Shown here: one piece after another, positions 45,491-57,628 of the stretch
Layout of the letters: the number at the start of each line of letters is the position of its first letter
Position numbering within the stretch: position 1 is the stretch's first letter
Assembly: GCA_031769625.1 (NCBI GenBank)
Contig: JAUIMM010000887.1
Span: 74,501 to 138,500 of the forward strand
DNA from: Taudactylus pleione
Taxonomy: Eukaryota > Chordata > Amphibia > Anura > Myobatrachidae
Direction: 5' to 3'
Length of the DNA stretch: 64,000 bases
Notes under the pieces: generated by a model
Seen by the model: only the letters and a program-made list of their open reading frames with translations
Databases searched by the model: none
Told to the model about the DNA's origin: nothing
Translations under genes and position numbers: made by a program

Positions 45491-46139
45491 AATGTTGAGA
45501 ATTGGCTAATTTAGTCCTAGTATGATGTCATTGATACCGGAAGATTTGGATGGTCCACTCCCATCATTCAGAAGGAATTGTGCTAATGAGTATTTAGTGT
45601 TGGTCTAAAACCTGCAAATGATTTAGAAGCATTGATTAACTCAATTGCCTTATTTGAATATAGTTAACCCATACTCCTTCAGTAGCACTAATCTACATAG
45701 GCATTTCTAAGAGAAGTGCATTATTTGCATGTATTTTTCTTAGACTCCATTCCTTAGGGGAAACTTCAGCCAACTGGGGAGAATAGGGTGACACTGAGCC
45801 TTGTGGCAGAGGGAAACCTGAAAACCCTTTCCCCCTAAGGGATCTCTTGGCTCCAGGGTTCGGGGATGTCAAGGGGACATGAAGATTCCCTTACTCCCTT
45901 AATGGGGTCCTAAGGCTTACAGAGGGTCCAAAGACCCAAGCCCCCGGCCCAATTATGCACTGAACTTTGTGGTTGGAGCTTTCACCTTGGGCTTCAAAAA
46001 AAAATTATTCACCATTACTTCTCAGTAATGCACTACAGTTATCTATAGAGGTTGACAAACAGTAGGCATGAACATTAGAAGCCCAGCATTGGACAATTGT
46101 CATCCTTCTTAAATTAAATCCAGAGTTGCCCTAGCCATC
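45491..46139. other. No gene seen
   Basis: Unremarkable mixed sequence; no supported feature. Confidence 0.5.
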
Positions 46140-46460
46140 ACTTGGGGGATGGCTGGGGAGTCAGAAGGGGGATGGCTGGGGAAACAGGAGGAGGATGGCT
46201 GCGGAGACAAAAGGGGATGGCTTGGGAGACAGGTTGGGGCTGGCTGTGGAGACATGAGGGAGATGACTGGGTAGACAGGAAGGGGAAGGCTGGGTAGACA
46301 AGAAGGGGATTACTGGGTAGACAGGAGGGGGATGGCTGGGGAGACAGGAGGGGGATGGCTGGTGAGACAGGAGGGGGATGGATGGGGAGACAAATTTGGG
46401 ATTGCTCGGGAGACATAAGGGGGATGGCTGGAGAGACAGAAGGGGGGCTTCCTGATGAAA
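46140..46460. repeat. Purine-rich 22-25-bp minisatellite
   Basis: About 13 imperfect units of GGGGGATGGCTGGGGAGACA. The apparent minus-strand proline/serine-rich frame is a product of the repeat. Confidence 0.88.
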
Positions 46461-46852
46461 CAGAAGGAGGTTCTGGCTGATTATTCAGAAAATATTGGGG
46501 GCGCCAGTCTATTACTTTGCCAAAAACACACATACCCATAGATACACCCCTGTCCAAGATAAGTAAGTCCAAGTATGCATCAAAGGAGGATTGTCTTTAT
46601 TGATGTGGGGGAGTACAAAAAATGCTTAATGTCATCACCCTGATGGCTCTGCAGTATCCAAGGGGACCCTACAGCATGTACAGCACTCAAGCCCAGTCAG
46701 CAGGGTCCGGTACCCGCAGTCAGAGATGATTGTCAGTCCAAGCTCTAGCTGCACTGTTAGCATATGGACGGTGAATAGGGGTCAGGTAGGCTTACCAGGA
46801 CACAGCTGACCATACAACAGCTGCAGAAGTGCACCTGCCGCTAGCTGCAGCA
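46461..46852. other. No gene seen
   Basis: Mixed sequence between the minisatellite and the truncated end of the minus-strand hAT; no supported feature. Confidence 0.5.
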
Positions 46853-46879
46853 AGGGTTGGAGGGTGGGCAACTTAAGTA

Positions 46880-49800
46880 AAGCAAAGCCAGTTTGTGTAA
46901 CTTACCCTAAATTGCCTCTTTTTACTGCCAGTAGTGAAACGGACTGTCTGCCTATTTGGATGCTATCCCTAAAATAATCATCCACTATTCTCTGAATGGT
47001 GACTGTATCAGACAATGTCACGGTAGACATGTCACTAATTGTAGGCAGTTCTTTCAGACCAACTCAGATGTAAGTTTTGCTAACTGATCTGCATCACCAG
47101 CAGTGGGTCTCTTAGGAAAATGTAGTTTTTTCCTGGCAGCAGCAGAAACTGAAGGAGGAAATGCTGCCATGTCATGTGCCGGCCGCTTGAGCTGACAATT
47201 TTTTCACCAACAGCTCTTTGCATCTCTTCAGATTTGTGTCCATTGGAAAGAAAGACACAACGTATGACAAACCTAGGATCAAGTATGGTTGCCAAATTAT
47301 AGTGATCTGATTGACGACCCTTGAATCCTGGCGAAGCGAATGGAGATCTACAAGTCCGACATACTTAGCGGAATCACTCCATTTCAGCTCCTCCTTCAGT
47401 TTCTCCAGCTGCTTTTGCAAAAGTATGATTATGGGAATGACCTGACTCAAGCTGGCAGTGTCTGAACTAACTTCACATGTGGTAAGTTCAAAGGGTTTGT
47501 GAACCACTGCGCTTGACTAAGGTGCATTCCCGCTCCTTTCCCTATGTCATAGACTGTTGTGTAGCCTTGGATGCCCCTTTTGCTGCTCCTCCATCCGCTA
47601 AAGCATATAGGCCCTCATTCAGAGGCGGTCGCAAGAAGCGATCGCTCTCTCTGAATGAGGGCAGGTGCTTCTTTTTTTGTGCAGCCTCCTGGTCGCTAGC
47701 TAAGCTGTAGGCTACCACCCACAGCTTAGCGACCGATCAGGGTGATGGTCGCGATGTTCAAGATCATCGCGACCATCGGGGCTTGCGACAAGACCCTAAG
47801 GTTGGGTCTCGGCACCTGCAAGCCCCAGGGAGCTTCCTGCTCTAATCGAGCAGGAAACTCCCCACTGACATCACTGCTGATGTCAGTGCGGCCGCCCACA
47901 AAACGGCAAGCGTTCCGCAAGGAACGCCTCCGTTTGTGTAACCACCCCCCCGTTCCGCCTACAAAATGGGGTGAGCTGTCAATCAACATTGATAGCCGCC
48001 CCTTTTGTAGTGAGCTCCGGAGCGAGAGAGTTTCTCTCTCGCTCCGGGGCTTGCGCACAAGCAGTGCGGCCGCTGCGCGTGCCAGGACCAAAACATTGAG
48101 TTGGTTGCGAGCGCTCAGCGCTTGCGACCGACTCTGAATGAGGTCCATAGAGCATAGAATTCCACCTAGTTACTACCTCTTGCTTCAGCTGATGGCAGGG
48201 CAAAGTCAACAGTACTCGCTGGTGCTGCAATCTTCGACACACAGTTGTTGAATGTCGAAAATGTCCCAAAATCTTTCAGGGCCACTGAGAGCATCTCCTG
48301 CATGCACCTGTCATTTTTTAAGAAATGTTGCACCACCAAATTAATTGTATGAGCAAAACATGGGAAGTGTTCAAATTTGCCCAGATGTAATGCTCTCACA
48401 ATATTGGTGGTATTGTCAGAAATCACAAATCCCAAGGAGAATCCAAGCAGGGTAAGCCATTTTGGAATGATTTTCCAGAATTTTTCTAAGAGGTTCTCAG
48501 CGGTATGCCTCTTAGTGAAACTGGTGATAAACAAAGTAGACTGCCTCTGAATGAGCTGGCATGTGTTAGATGCTGCTGCTGCTGTTGCCATTTGCATTGT
48601 CGGGGGCAATAAATCACAGTGGTCTGTCACAGTCATGTAATCTTTAGTTTGCCCTGTCCCGCTTGTCCACATATCTGTGGTTAAGTGGACAGTGGGCACA
48701 ATGGCATTTCGGAGGACACTAAAAAGGTTTTTTAATGCCCTTGTACAGACTGACAATTGCTGTTCTAGTGAAGTGGAATCTAGAAGGGACATGGTAGCGG
48801 GGACACAGGACCTCAATTAACTGTCTAAAACCCATCTAAAACCAGCATAGCTGTTATGGCATCAGTAATCTGCTGTACAATTGGGTGACTGCTGTCATAC
48901 TTGTTCCCCTTGCAAAGGATGTTTGACAGTCAATTGTTTTGTTAAACTGCTAAAAGTAGTCTTCTTCCTGGTTCTGGGATGAAAATCTACTCACAGCAGC
49001 AACAGGCGCAGCACTCAAGGATTCTTCTGAGGAATCATGGATAGGAGTGGAGTCAGTCATGGTTATGAAATTGGATGCAGCAGGACTACTTCCGATCATG
49101 ATTGAGGATGTTGATGATGCCGGTGTTGGTGGTGGATATTGCAGGCACTTGGATCTAACAGAGAGAAGGGAGCAGCTAGGTGACGCTGGACTGATTGTTA
49201 CATTTTTAGCCAAAGTTTCTGAATTTTGCAAACACTTTGGAATTTGATGATGTGCTGCAAGTGACATAACAGGGAGGAGGTTCCTAGATGGTTAAAGTCC
49301 TTACCTCTACTCACTCTACTCACTCTTGCTTGGCAAATGTTACAGATGGCTTCAGAACTGTTGTCCGGATATGGGTGGAAATAATTCCACACATAAGAAG
49401 TGGATTTTTTTGTCTTTTGCCCCGGCATGACAATGGGCATTTTCATACCATGGGCAACAATGGTTGCCTGATTTACACAAACAGTATACTCGGCATCAAC
49501 ATCCTCATCATCCTTGTTAGCGCCAACTACAGAAATATCCTCCTCATCCTCTTGGTGAAATTCCACGTCAGCATGTTGACTTGTGCTGCTCATCCCCACA
49601 GGGCACACAAATGGTGGAAGGAGGATCCTCTTCAAGTACAGCATTAGAAAGGTCAGGCGCACACATGGCAACACACTTGGACACACTTGGACTCTCCTTG
49701 GGGATTTGTGACTTTTCTGAGCACACATTTGGATCATGTGCCTTAGCGATTTAAATTTTTTTGACACTTCTACAGGGAGAAGGGCTCACATCATCATAAG

Positions 49801-50093
49801 ATGCAGAAACACCAGTCATAAATAAAGACCAAGGCCTTATCCTTTCCTTGCCACTTCATGTAGTAAATGGTATACTGCCAATTTTTTGTTTCTCTGCAGC
49901 TAACTTAGCTTTTAAATTTTTTTTTCAACACTGTAAAACATTGCTTGTTTGATTTTAAATTACCTGACTGAAGCCCTTGGGCATCGGCCTTTGTAGATGA
50001 TGTTGATGGCCTTGCATCGTCATCATGACTGCTGGCAGCAGCTGCAAGACTGGTATGTGGTTCCTGCTCTCCTATCATTTGATCATCCTCCAT
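46880..50093 (-). pseudogene. hAT transposase, BED-finger type (heavily broken)
   Basis: The start at 50093 gives MEDDQMIGEQEP, like MEDQTFSDK at 54540. A BED zinc finger lies near 49350-49250 (TSYVWNYFHPYP and ICNICQARVS ending in HLQHI). The catalytic region is well kept at 48816-48166: VHLTTDMWTSGTGQTKDYMT, GFVISDNTTNIVRALHLGKF and CFAHTINLVVQ. After EVVTRWNSMLY the reading is cut by the MITE at 47610-48146, then resumes (SDTASLSQVIPIIILLQKQL). The C-terminal dimerisation end is missing. Several frame changes are present. Confidence 0.87.
47610..48146. mobile_element. Harbinger-type hairpin MITE inside hAT transposase gene
   Basis: Ends GGCCCTCATTCAGAGGCGGT and ACTCTGAATGAGGTCC, flanked by ATA on both sides (47607-47609, 48147-48149). 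It carries the five-hairpin series in reverse order relative to 44964. It interrupts the hAT coding sequence directly after the WNSMLY motif, so it is younger than the hAT insertion. Confidence 0.88.
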
Positions 50094-50977
50094 ATCAACA
50101 AACTTACACTGTAGTCTGACTGGCAGTGTCTCCAAACAATATATTTTTTTACCACTGGGTAAGAGCACCCCTGAACAAGGCAGCAGCCCCTTGATAAACA
50201 ACACAGACAGCAACCCTTTTTTATGGACAACAAAGCACCCCTGCCGAGTGCGGACAGACCACCCGCAGAGTCACAAATACGTGGACAATAAACTGCAGTT
50301 TGGCTGGCAGTGTCACCAAACAATAATAGCGCAGCTAAGTTGCTAAAGCTCACACACAATTGATAATTGATAATATTCATTGATAATATGGATTGATAAT
50401 ATTCATTTTATTTCACTTTTATTATTTTTACACTGGGGAAGAGCACCCCTGAACGAGGCAGCAGCCACTTGATGAACAACACAGACAGCACCCCTTCTTT
50501 AAGGAGAACAAATCACCCCTGCTGAGTGCGGATAGACCACCTGCAGTGCAGAGTCACAAATACGTGGACGATAAACTGCGGTCTGGCCGGCAGTGTCACC
50601 AAACAATAATAGTGTAGCTACTACTACCTAGCACATACACAAAAAAAAACATTTTGATTTTAGCTTTTATGTTTTTACAATGGGGAAGAGCACCCCTGGA
50701 TTGACAGAACACCCCTGGACAACACAGCACTCCTTTATGATCTGCACCCCTAGATGGACAGGACAAGACAGCAGCAGCCCTTTATATACTGCTGCCCCTG
50801 CCCCAGGACAACAGTGAGTGACACAGCAGCACCCCCCACTTTATTTACTGCAGCCCCAGCCTGACAACACTGCACCCTTGAACAAATAGTGACAATGACA
50901 AGTCATTGACAATGATTGATGACTGACAAATTAACAACTACACTAACTGCACCAAGAGCACGTCTGCTCTGTACACA

Positions 50978-51493
50978 GGGCCTGATTCAGACCTGCTCAC
51001 TGCCAGAGGCGGCTTGCAGGTCTGATGGGTGTTTTTTTTCTCTTCAGGCTGCTAGCTAAGCTGTGGGTGACCACCCACAGATTTGGCGAGTGGCCAGGAG
51101 ACCATCGCGATTATGATGACCATTGGGCTTGCGAGGAGACCCTGTGGTAGGGTCTCCGATCTCGCAAGCCCGAGTGGGCTCCCTGCTCTAATAGAGCAGG
51201 AAGTCCACTACTGACATCACTAGTGATGTTAGTAGGGCCGCCCACAAATGCCAGGCGTTCCTAAGGGAACACCTGCACTTGTGCAGCCACCACCCCTCCC
51301 CGCCTACAAAACGGGGCAAGCTGTCAATCAACATTGACAGCCGCCCCGTCTTGTAGCGAGACCCGTAGCGACGGAGCAGCTGTCGCTGGACGGGTTTTGC
51401 GCATGCACATTCCGGAGGTGGCGCATGCACAGTGGAGGACCATTGACCCGCTTGTGAGTGCTGTGCGCTTGCGAGCGGCTCTGAATCAGGCCC
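50978..51493. mobile_element. Harbinger-type hairpin MITE in 5' region of the minus-strand hAT
   Basis: Ends GGGCCTGATTCAGACC and GGCTCTGAATCAGGCCC. Same hairpin series and orientation as the 47610 copy. Flanks ACA and ACT do not give a clean duplication. Confidence 0.85.
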
Positions 51494-52088
51494 ACTGTCC
51501 CCAGCCGTAGTGAAAATGGCGCCGATCACCAGGACCTTTATAGAATTCAAAACCCGCGAGAATCCGACAGCAGGATGATGATGTTTTGCCTCATTTTGAG
51601 ATTCGAGTCAGGCAGAAAAACCCGAGCCGGACTCGGATCTCGCCTCGGAACACGAAGTTTGGGTGGGTCCGGTTCTCGGAGAACCAGAAGCGCTGATTTT
51701 TACAATATACCCCAATAGCTGCTAACAATATACAGAACTCTGACCAAGTTTATTGCCAGTATTACCTATAAGTTGAATACTATGGGGCTGATTCAGAGCC
51801 GCTCACTAGATGCGATCGCTCGCACGATTTGAATGCAAATTGTGTAGATATTGCTATCGCACAGCAATGCATTAGCACGCCCGGTATTTCAAAGAGAGCA
51901 ATCACATAGTGTATGCAGACACCCACCAGCCTGTTTTAAGTAGGGGTGAGCGGGTTCGGATTTCAGAAATCCGAACCCCCCCGAGCCTCCCGATCCGAGT
52001 CAGGCTCGACTTTTCCCGCCTGACTCATATCTGAAATCGAGGCAAAACGTCATCATCCCGCCTTCCGGGTCTCGCAGGTTTTGGATCC

Positions 52089-52096
52089 TATATAAA
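52089..52096 (+). promoter_or_regulatory. TATA box of hAT element
   Basis: TATATAAA follows GGATCC and precedes GCGCCATTTTCTCAC. The same arrangement is kept in the copy at 63082 (TATATAAG at 63242) and, as TATAAAGG, in the minus copy near 51533-51540. The conservation across copies supports a transposase promoter; transcription would start about 30 bases on, ahead of the satellite. Confidence 0.65.
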
Positions 52097-52429
52097 GGAA
52101 CCTGCGTCGGCGCCATTTTCTCACTTGGCTGTGGACAGTGAAGAGGGAGGGTGGGAGTTAGGGCTGGCCTGGCTGTGTAGTGTAGTGCAGTGTAGTGTTG
52201 TGCTGTGCTGTGCTGTGCTGCGCTGTGTTGCTGTTGTCCATAGGGGCTGTGTCCACTACTTCAAAGTTCATAGGGGCTGGCTGGACTGTGTTGTGCAGTC
52301 AGTTGTCCATAGGGGCTGTGTCCACTCAAAAGTCCTGTGCAGTGTCCCAGTCCTAAAGGGGTGCTGTAGTGTTGTCCAGGGGGTGCTCTGTCCGTCAGGG
52401 GTGCTCTCCCCAAGTGCCAAAAAAAATAT

Positions 52430-54500
52430 ATTTTTTCTGTGTTTGTGAATTGTGTGCACTGTGGCCGCACGTGCATCAACAAAGGAGCAGCGCCAAGCGT
52501 GCGCCTGTGTCCCATAAGTAAAAGGCCGGCTGGCTTGTCCGTTAAAGGGTGCTGTAACCCCCAAAGGGCACTCCAAACAAAATAAAAAAAAATATTTTTT
52601 TGTGTTTGTGAATTGTGTGCGCAGTAGCCGCACGTGCATCAACAAAGTAGTGCCAAGCGTGAGCCTGTGTCCCATAAATAAAGGGCCAGCTGGATTGACC
52701 GCTAAAGGGTGCTGTAACCCCCAAAGGGCACTCCAAACAAAATAAAAATATATATTTTTTTGTGTTTGTGAATTGTGTGCGCAGTAGCCGCACGTGCATC
52801 AACAAAGTAGTGCCAAGCATGCGCCTGTGTCCCATAAATAAAGGGCCGGCTGGATTGACCGCTAAAGGGTGCTGTAACCCCCAAAGGGCACTCCAAACAA
52901 AATAAAAAAATATATTTTTTTGTGTTTGTGAATTGTGTGCGCAGTAGCCGCACGTGCATCAACAAAGTAGTGCCAAGCGTGCGCCTGTGTCCCATAAATA
53001 AAGGGCCGGCTGGATTGACCACTACAGGGTGCTGTAACCCCCAAAGGGCACTCTAAACAAAATAAAAAAATATATTTTTTTGTGTTTGTGAATTGTGTGC
53101 GCAGTAGCCGCACGTGCATCAACAAAGTAGTGCCAAGCATGCGCCTGTGTCCCATAAATAAAAGGCCAGCTGGATTGACCGCTAAAGGGTGCTGTAACCC
53201 CCTAAGGGCACTCCAAACAAAATAAAAAAATATATTTTTTTGTGTTTGTGAATTGTGTGCGCAGTAGCCGCACGTGCATCAACAAAGTAGTGCCAAGCGT
53301 GCACCTGTGTCCCATAAATAAAGGGCCGGCTGGATTGACTGCTAAAGGGTGCTGTAACCCCCAAAGGGCACTCCAAACAAAATAAAAATATATATTTTTT
53401 TGTGTTTGTGAATTGTGTGCGCAGTAGCCGCACGTGCATCAACAAAGTAGTGCCAAGCGTGCGCCTGTGTCCCATAAATAAAGGGCCGGCTGGATTGACC
53501 ACTAAAGGGTGCTGTAACCCCCAAAGGGCACTCCAAACAAAATAAAAATATATTTTTTTGTGTGTTTGTGAATTGTGTGCGCAGTAGCCGCACATGCATC
53601 AACAAAGTAGTGCCAAGCGTGCACCTGTGTCCCATAAATAAAGGGCCGGCTGGATTGACCGCTAAAGGGTGCTGTAACCCCCAAAGGGCATTCCAAACAA
53701 AATAAAAAAAGATATTTTTTTGTGTTTGTGAATTGTGTGCGCAGTAGCCGCACGTGCATCAACAAAGTAGTGCCAAGCATGCGCCTGTGTCCCATAAATA
53801 AAGGGCCAGCTGGATTGACCGCTAAAGGGTGCTGTAACCCCCTAAGGGCACTCCAAACAAAATAAAAATATATATTTTTTTGTGTCTGTGAATTGTGTGC
53901 GCATCAACAAAGTAGTGCCAAGCGTGCGCCTGTGTCCCATAAATTAAGGGCCGGCTGGATTGACCGCTAAAGGGTGCTGTAACCCCCAAAGGGCACTCCA
54001 AACAAAATAAAAAAATATATTTTTTTGTGTTTGTGAATTGTGTGCGCAGTAGCCGCACGTGCATCAACAAAGTAGTGCCAAGTATGCGCCTGTGTCCCAT
54101 AAATAAAGGGCCAGCTGGATTGACCGCTAAAGGGTGCTGTAACCCCCTAAGGGCACTCCAAACAAAATAAAAATATATATTTTTTTGTGTTTGTGAATTG
54201 TGTGCGCATCAACAAAGTAGTGCCAAGCGTGCGCCTGTGTCCCATAAATTAAGGGCTAGCTGGATTGACCGCTAAAGGGTGCTGTAACCCCCAAAGGGCA
54301 CTCCAAACAAAATAAAAAAATATTTTCTGTGTTTGTGAATTGTGTGGGCTGTAGCTGCACGTGCATCAACAAAGGAGCAGCACCAAGCATGCGCCTGTGT
54401 CCCATAAGTAAAGGGCCGGCTGGCTCATTTTTTAAAGGGTGGTGTAACCCACAAAGTGCACTAGTCTCCAACAAAAATGAAAAATTATTTTCTGTGTTTG
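52430..54500. repeat. 160-bp satellite in 5' region of hAT, about 13 units
   Basis: Units recur every 160 bp (GTGCATCAACAAAG at about 52469, 52631, 52791, 52951 and so on), with two shortened units near 53900 and 54205. Each unit has GCGCAGTAGCCGCACGTGCATC with a CACGTG core, AAGGGTGCTGTAACCC and a TATATTTTTTTGTGTTTGTG stretch. The minus-strand open frames of 97-153 codons are products of the repeat: 160 is not a multiple of three, and they rotate through frames. Confidence 0.93.
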
Positions 54501-54539
54501 TGTGCGCCTTAGCCGCACGTCTTTATCAATATAACATAA

Positions 54540-57500
54540 ATGGAGGACCAAACTTTCTCTGATAAAAATAAAATAGGGAAAGATCAAGAACCACTTCCTC
54601 CTAGTGCTGAAGTTGCTGCCACTAGTCATGACATAGACGATAACATGCCATCAACGTCGTCTGCCAAGGCCAATGCCCAATGTCATAGTAGAGGGCACAT
54701 ACAATCCCAAATGACAAAGTTCAGGAAAATGACCGTGAAAAAAACATTTAAATCATCTGAAGAGAAACGTAAACTTGCCAATATGCCATTTACGACACGA
54801 GTGGCAAGGAATGGCTAAGGTCTTTCCCTATGTTCATGACTAGTGGTTCAGATTCACATGACGATGGAAGCCCTCCTCCCACTAAAAAAATCAAACGAGT
54901 TAAGCTGGCAAAAGCACAGCGAAGAACTGTGCGTTCTAAGAAGATATCACAAATCCCCAAGGAGAGTCCAAGTGTGGTGGTGGTTGCGATGCCTGACCTT
55001 CCCAGCACTGGACGGGAAGAGGTGGCTCTTTCCACCATTTGCACGCCCCCTGCAAGTGCTGAAAGAAGCACCCACAGTCCACTTGCTGATATGCAAATTG
55101 AAGATGTCACTGTTAAAGTACAACAGAATGAGGATACTGGTGTAGCTGGCGCTGAGGAGGAAGTTGGTGAGGAGGATTCTGATGGTGATGTGGTTTGTTT
55201 AAATCAGGCTCCGGGGGAGACAGTTGTTGTCCGTGGGATGAAAAAGCCCATCACGGTCATGCCTGGGCAGAAGACCAAACATTCCACATCTTTGGTCTGG
55301 CAATATTTCTATCCAAATCCGGACAACAACTGTCTTGCCATATGTACCATATGTAAAGGTGAAATAAGTAGGGGTAGGGACGTTAACCACCTAGGAACAT
55401 CCTCCCTTATACAGCACCTGCAGAGCGTTCATAAAAAGTTACTGTCAAGTTCAGAAACTTTGGCTAAGACCGTAAGCAGTCCAGGGACACCTAAATCCCG
55501 TTGTCCTGTTGTATCCAAGCGCCTGCAAACCACAACGTCAACTCCCTCCTCGTCAATTTCCTCCTTAGTCAGGATCAGAAGTAGTCCTGCAGGCCATGTC
55601 ACTGGCATGACTGACTCTCCTATCTGGGATTCCTCCGGAGGATCCTGCATTGCTACGCCTCCTGCTGCCACTGCTGCTGTTGCTGCTGCTGGGAGTCATT
55701 CATCATCCCAGAGAGGAAGTAGGAACACCACTACTTTTACTAAACAATTGACCCTCCAACAGTCCTTAGCGAGGAGGATGAAGTACGACAGCAGTCATCC
55801 TGAAGCAAAACGTTTAACTGAGGCCTTGACTGCTATGTTGGTGTTAGACGTGCATCCGGTATCCGCCATTAGTGCAGTGGGATTTAGACAATTGATGGAG
55901 GTAGTGTGTCCCCGGTTCCAAATCCCGTCTAGATTCCACTTCACTAGGCAGGCGATACCGAGACTGTACAGAAACGTCAGAAAAAGTGTCCTCAGTGTCC
56001 TGAAAAATGCTGTTGTACCCAATGTCCACTTAACCACGGACATGTGGACAAGTGGAACAGGGCAGACTAAGGACTATATGACTGTGACAGCCCACTGGGT
56101 AGATGTATCACCTTACGCAGCAACAGCAGCAGCGTCACCAGTAGCAGCATCTCAGAAACCCCATCTCGTTCCAAGGCAGGCTACGCTGTGTATCACCGGT
56201 TTCAGTAAGAGGCACACCGCCGACAACCTCTTAGAGAAACTGAGGGAAATCATCGCCCAGTGGCTTACCCCACTTAGACTCTCCTGGTGATTTGTGATAT
56301 CTGACAATGCCACCAATATTGTGCGAGCATTACATCTGGGCAAATTCCAGCACGTCCCATGTTTTGCTCACACAATAAACTTGGTGGTGCAGAATTTTCT
56401 GAAAAGCGACAGGGGCGTGCAGGAGACGCTTTGGGTGGCCCGAAAAATGTATGGCCTCTTTCGCCATTCAGCGACTGCGTGCTGAAGACTGGAGCACCAG
56501 CAAACACTCTTGAACCTGCCCCGCCATCACCTGAAGCAAGAGGTTGTGACGCGGTGGAACTCAACCCTCTATATGCTTCAGAGGATGGAGGAGCAGCAAA
56601 AGGCCATTCAAGCCTATACATCCACCTATAACATAGGCAAAGGAGGGGTATGCACCTGACTCAAGCGCAGTGGAGAATGATTTCCGTGTTGTGCAAGGTT
56701 CTCCAGCCCTTCGAACTTGCCACACGTGAAGTCAGTTCAGACACTGCCAGCTTGAGTCAGGTCATTCCCCTCATCAGGCTTTTGCAGAAGCAGCTGGAGA
56801 AAGTGAAGGAGGAGCTAAGACGGAGCGATTCCGCTCGGCATGTGGGACTTGTGGATGAAGCCCTTCATTCGCTTTGCCAGGATTCCAGGGTGGTCAATCT
56901 GTTGAAATCAGACCACTACATTTTGGCCACCGTGCTTGATCCTAGGTTTAAAGCCTACATGGTGTCTCTCTTTCCAGCCGACACAAGCCTGCAGAGGTGC
57001 AAAGACCTGCTGGTGAAAACACTGTCAGCTGAAGCTCCTTCTTCATTTTCTCCCGCAACTAGGGCTGCCAGGAAAAAACTTAGGTATCCTAAACAACCCG
57101 CTGGCAGTGATGCAGGGCAGGCAGGACCAAGTTTGGACATCTGGTCCGGACTGAAGGACCTGGCAACAATTTCTGACATGTCTACTGTCACTGCATATGA
57201 TACTGTCACCATTGTCAGAATGGTGGAGGATTATATCGGTGACAGCATCCAAGTAGGCATGTCAGACAGTCCGTACCTGTACTGGCAGGAAAAAGGCAAT
57301 TTGGAGGCCCCTGTACAAACTGGCTCTATTTTACCTGAGTTGCCCCCCCTCCAGTGTGTACTCCGAAAGAGTGTTTAGTGCAGCCGGGAACCTTGTCAGC
57401 GAAAGGCGTAGGAGGTTGCTTCCACAAAATGTGGAGAAGATGATGTTCATAAAAATGAATTATCAACTCTTCCAGGGAGACCAGCCTCCAGAACGTACAG

Positions 57501-57628
57501 AGAGACCTGTGGTGGTGGATTCCAGCGGGGACGAGTTAATTCTCTGTGAGGATGAGGATGTACAGAACACTGAAGAGGGTGAGGAATCGGTGGATGAGGA
57601 GGATGAGGACGACATCTTGCCTCCGTAG
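54540..57628 (+). pseudogene. hAT transposase with BED zinc finger (two stops, frameshifts)
   Basis: A DDE/RNase H-fold transposase that would excise and insert the element. N-terminus from 54540 (MEDQTFSDKNKIGKDQEP), a frame change near 54800, then a long open stretch 54830-56290. A BED finger occupies about 55290-55435 (SLVWQYFYP, CTICKGEISRG, HLGTSSLIQHLQSVH). The catalytic domain starts VHLTTDMWTSGTGQTKDYMT (first D near 56040). TGA stops lie at 56288-56290 (second copy reads glycine) and about 56482 (second copy has CGA). A frameshift near 56640 follows the TRWNSTLY region, then 56650-57378 is open. A C7 run at about 57344 shifts the frame just before SERVFSAAGNLVSERRRRLL, the hAT dimerisation domain, which runs to about 57470. 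It ends in an acidic tail (EEGEESVDEEDEDD). No introns are needed. Confidence 0.92.

Larger units (their letters stand above)
46853..51700 (-). mobile_element. Truncated minus-strand hAT (same family as 51941-58264) with two MITE insertions
   Basis: Its 5' end lies near 51700, where the minus strand shows the same leader as the intact element: the C-GAGTC/GGATC-rich subterminal zone, a TATAAAGG box and GCGCCATTTTCACT. Similarity to the other copy ends at about 46853, before the SERVFSAAG region, so the 3' end is lost. MITEs lie at 47610-48146 (in the coding region) and 50978-51493 (in the 5' region). The 5' region has a roughly 260-bp direct duplication (50130-50345 and 50420-50625; core GAAGAGCACCCCTGAACGAG) instead of the 160-bp satellite. 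Confidence 0.85.

Noticed and set aside
44911..45498. 195-codon plus-strand open frame
   Set aside because: It covers the hairpin MITE at 44964-45490; the MITE copies elsewhere do not keep this frame.
46138..46572. 144-codon Pro/Ser-rich minus-strand frame
   Set aside because: A translation of the purine-rich minisatellite.
52542..54100. Series of 92-137-codon minus-strand open frames with repeated MGHRR...GTTLLMHVR text
   Set aside because: They are translations of the 160-bp satellite, overlap in different frames and shift from unit to unit; the transposon's own gene is on the other strand.
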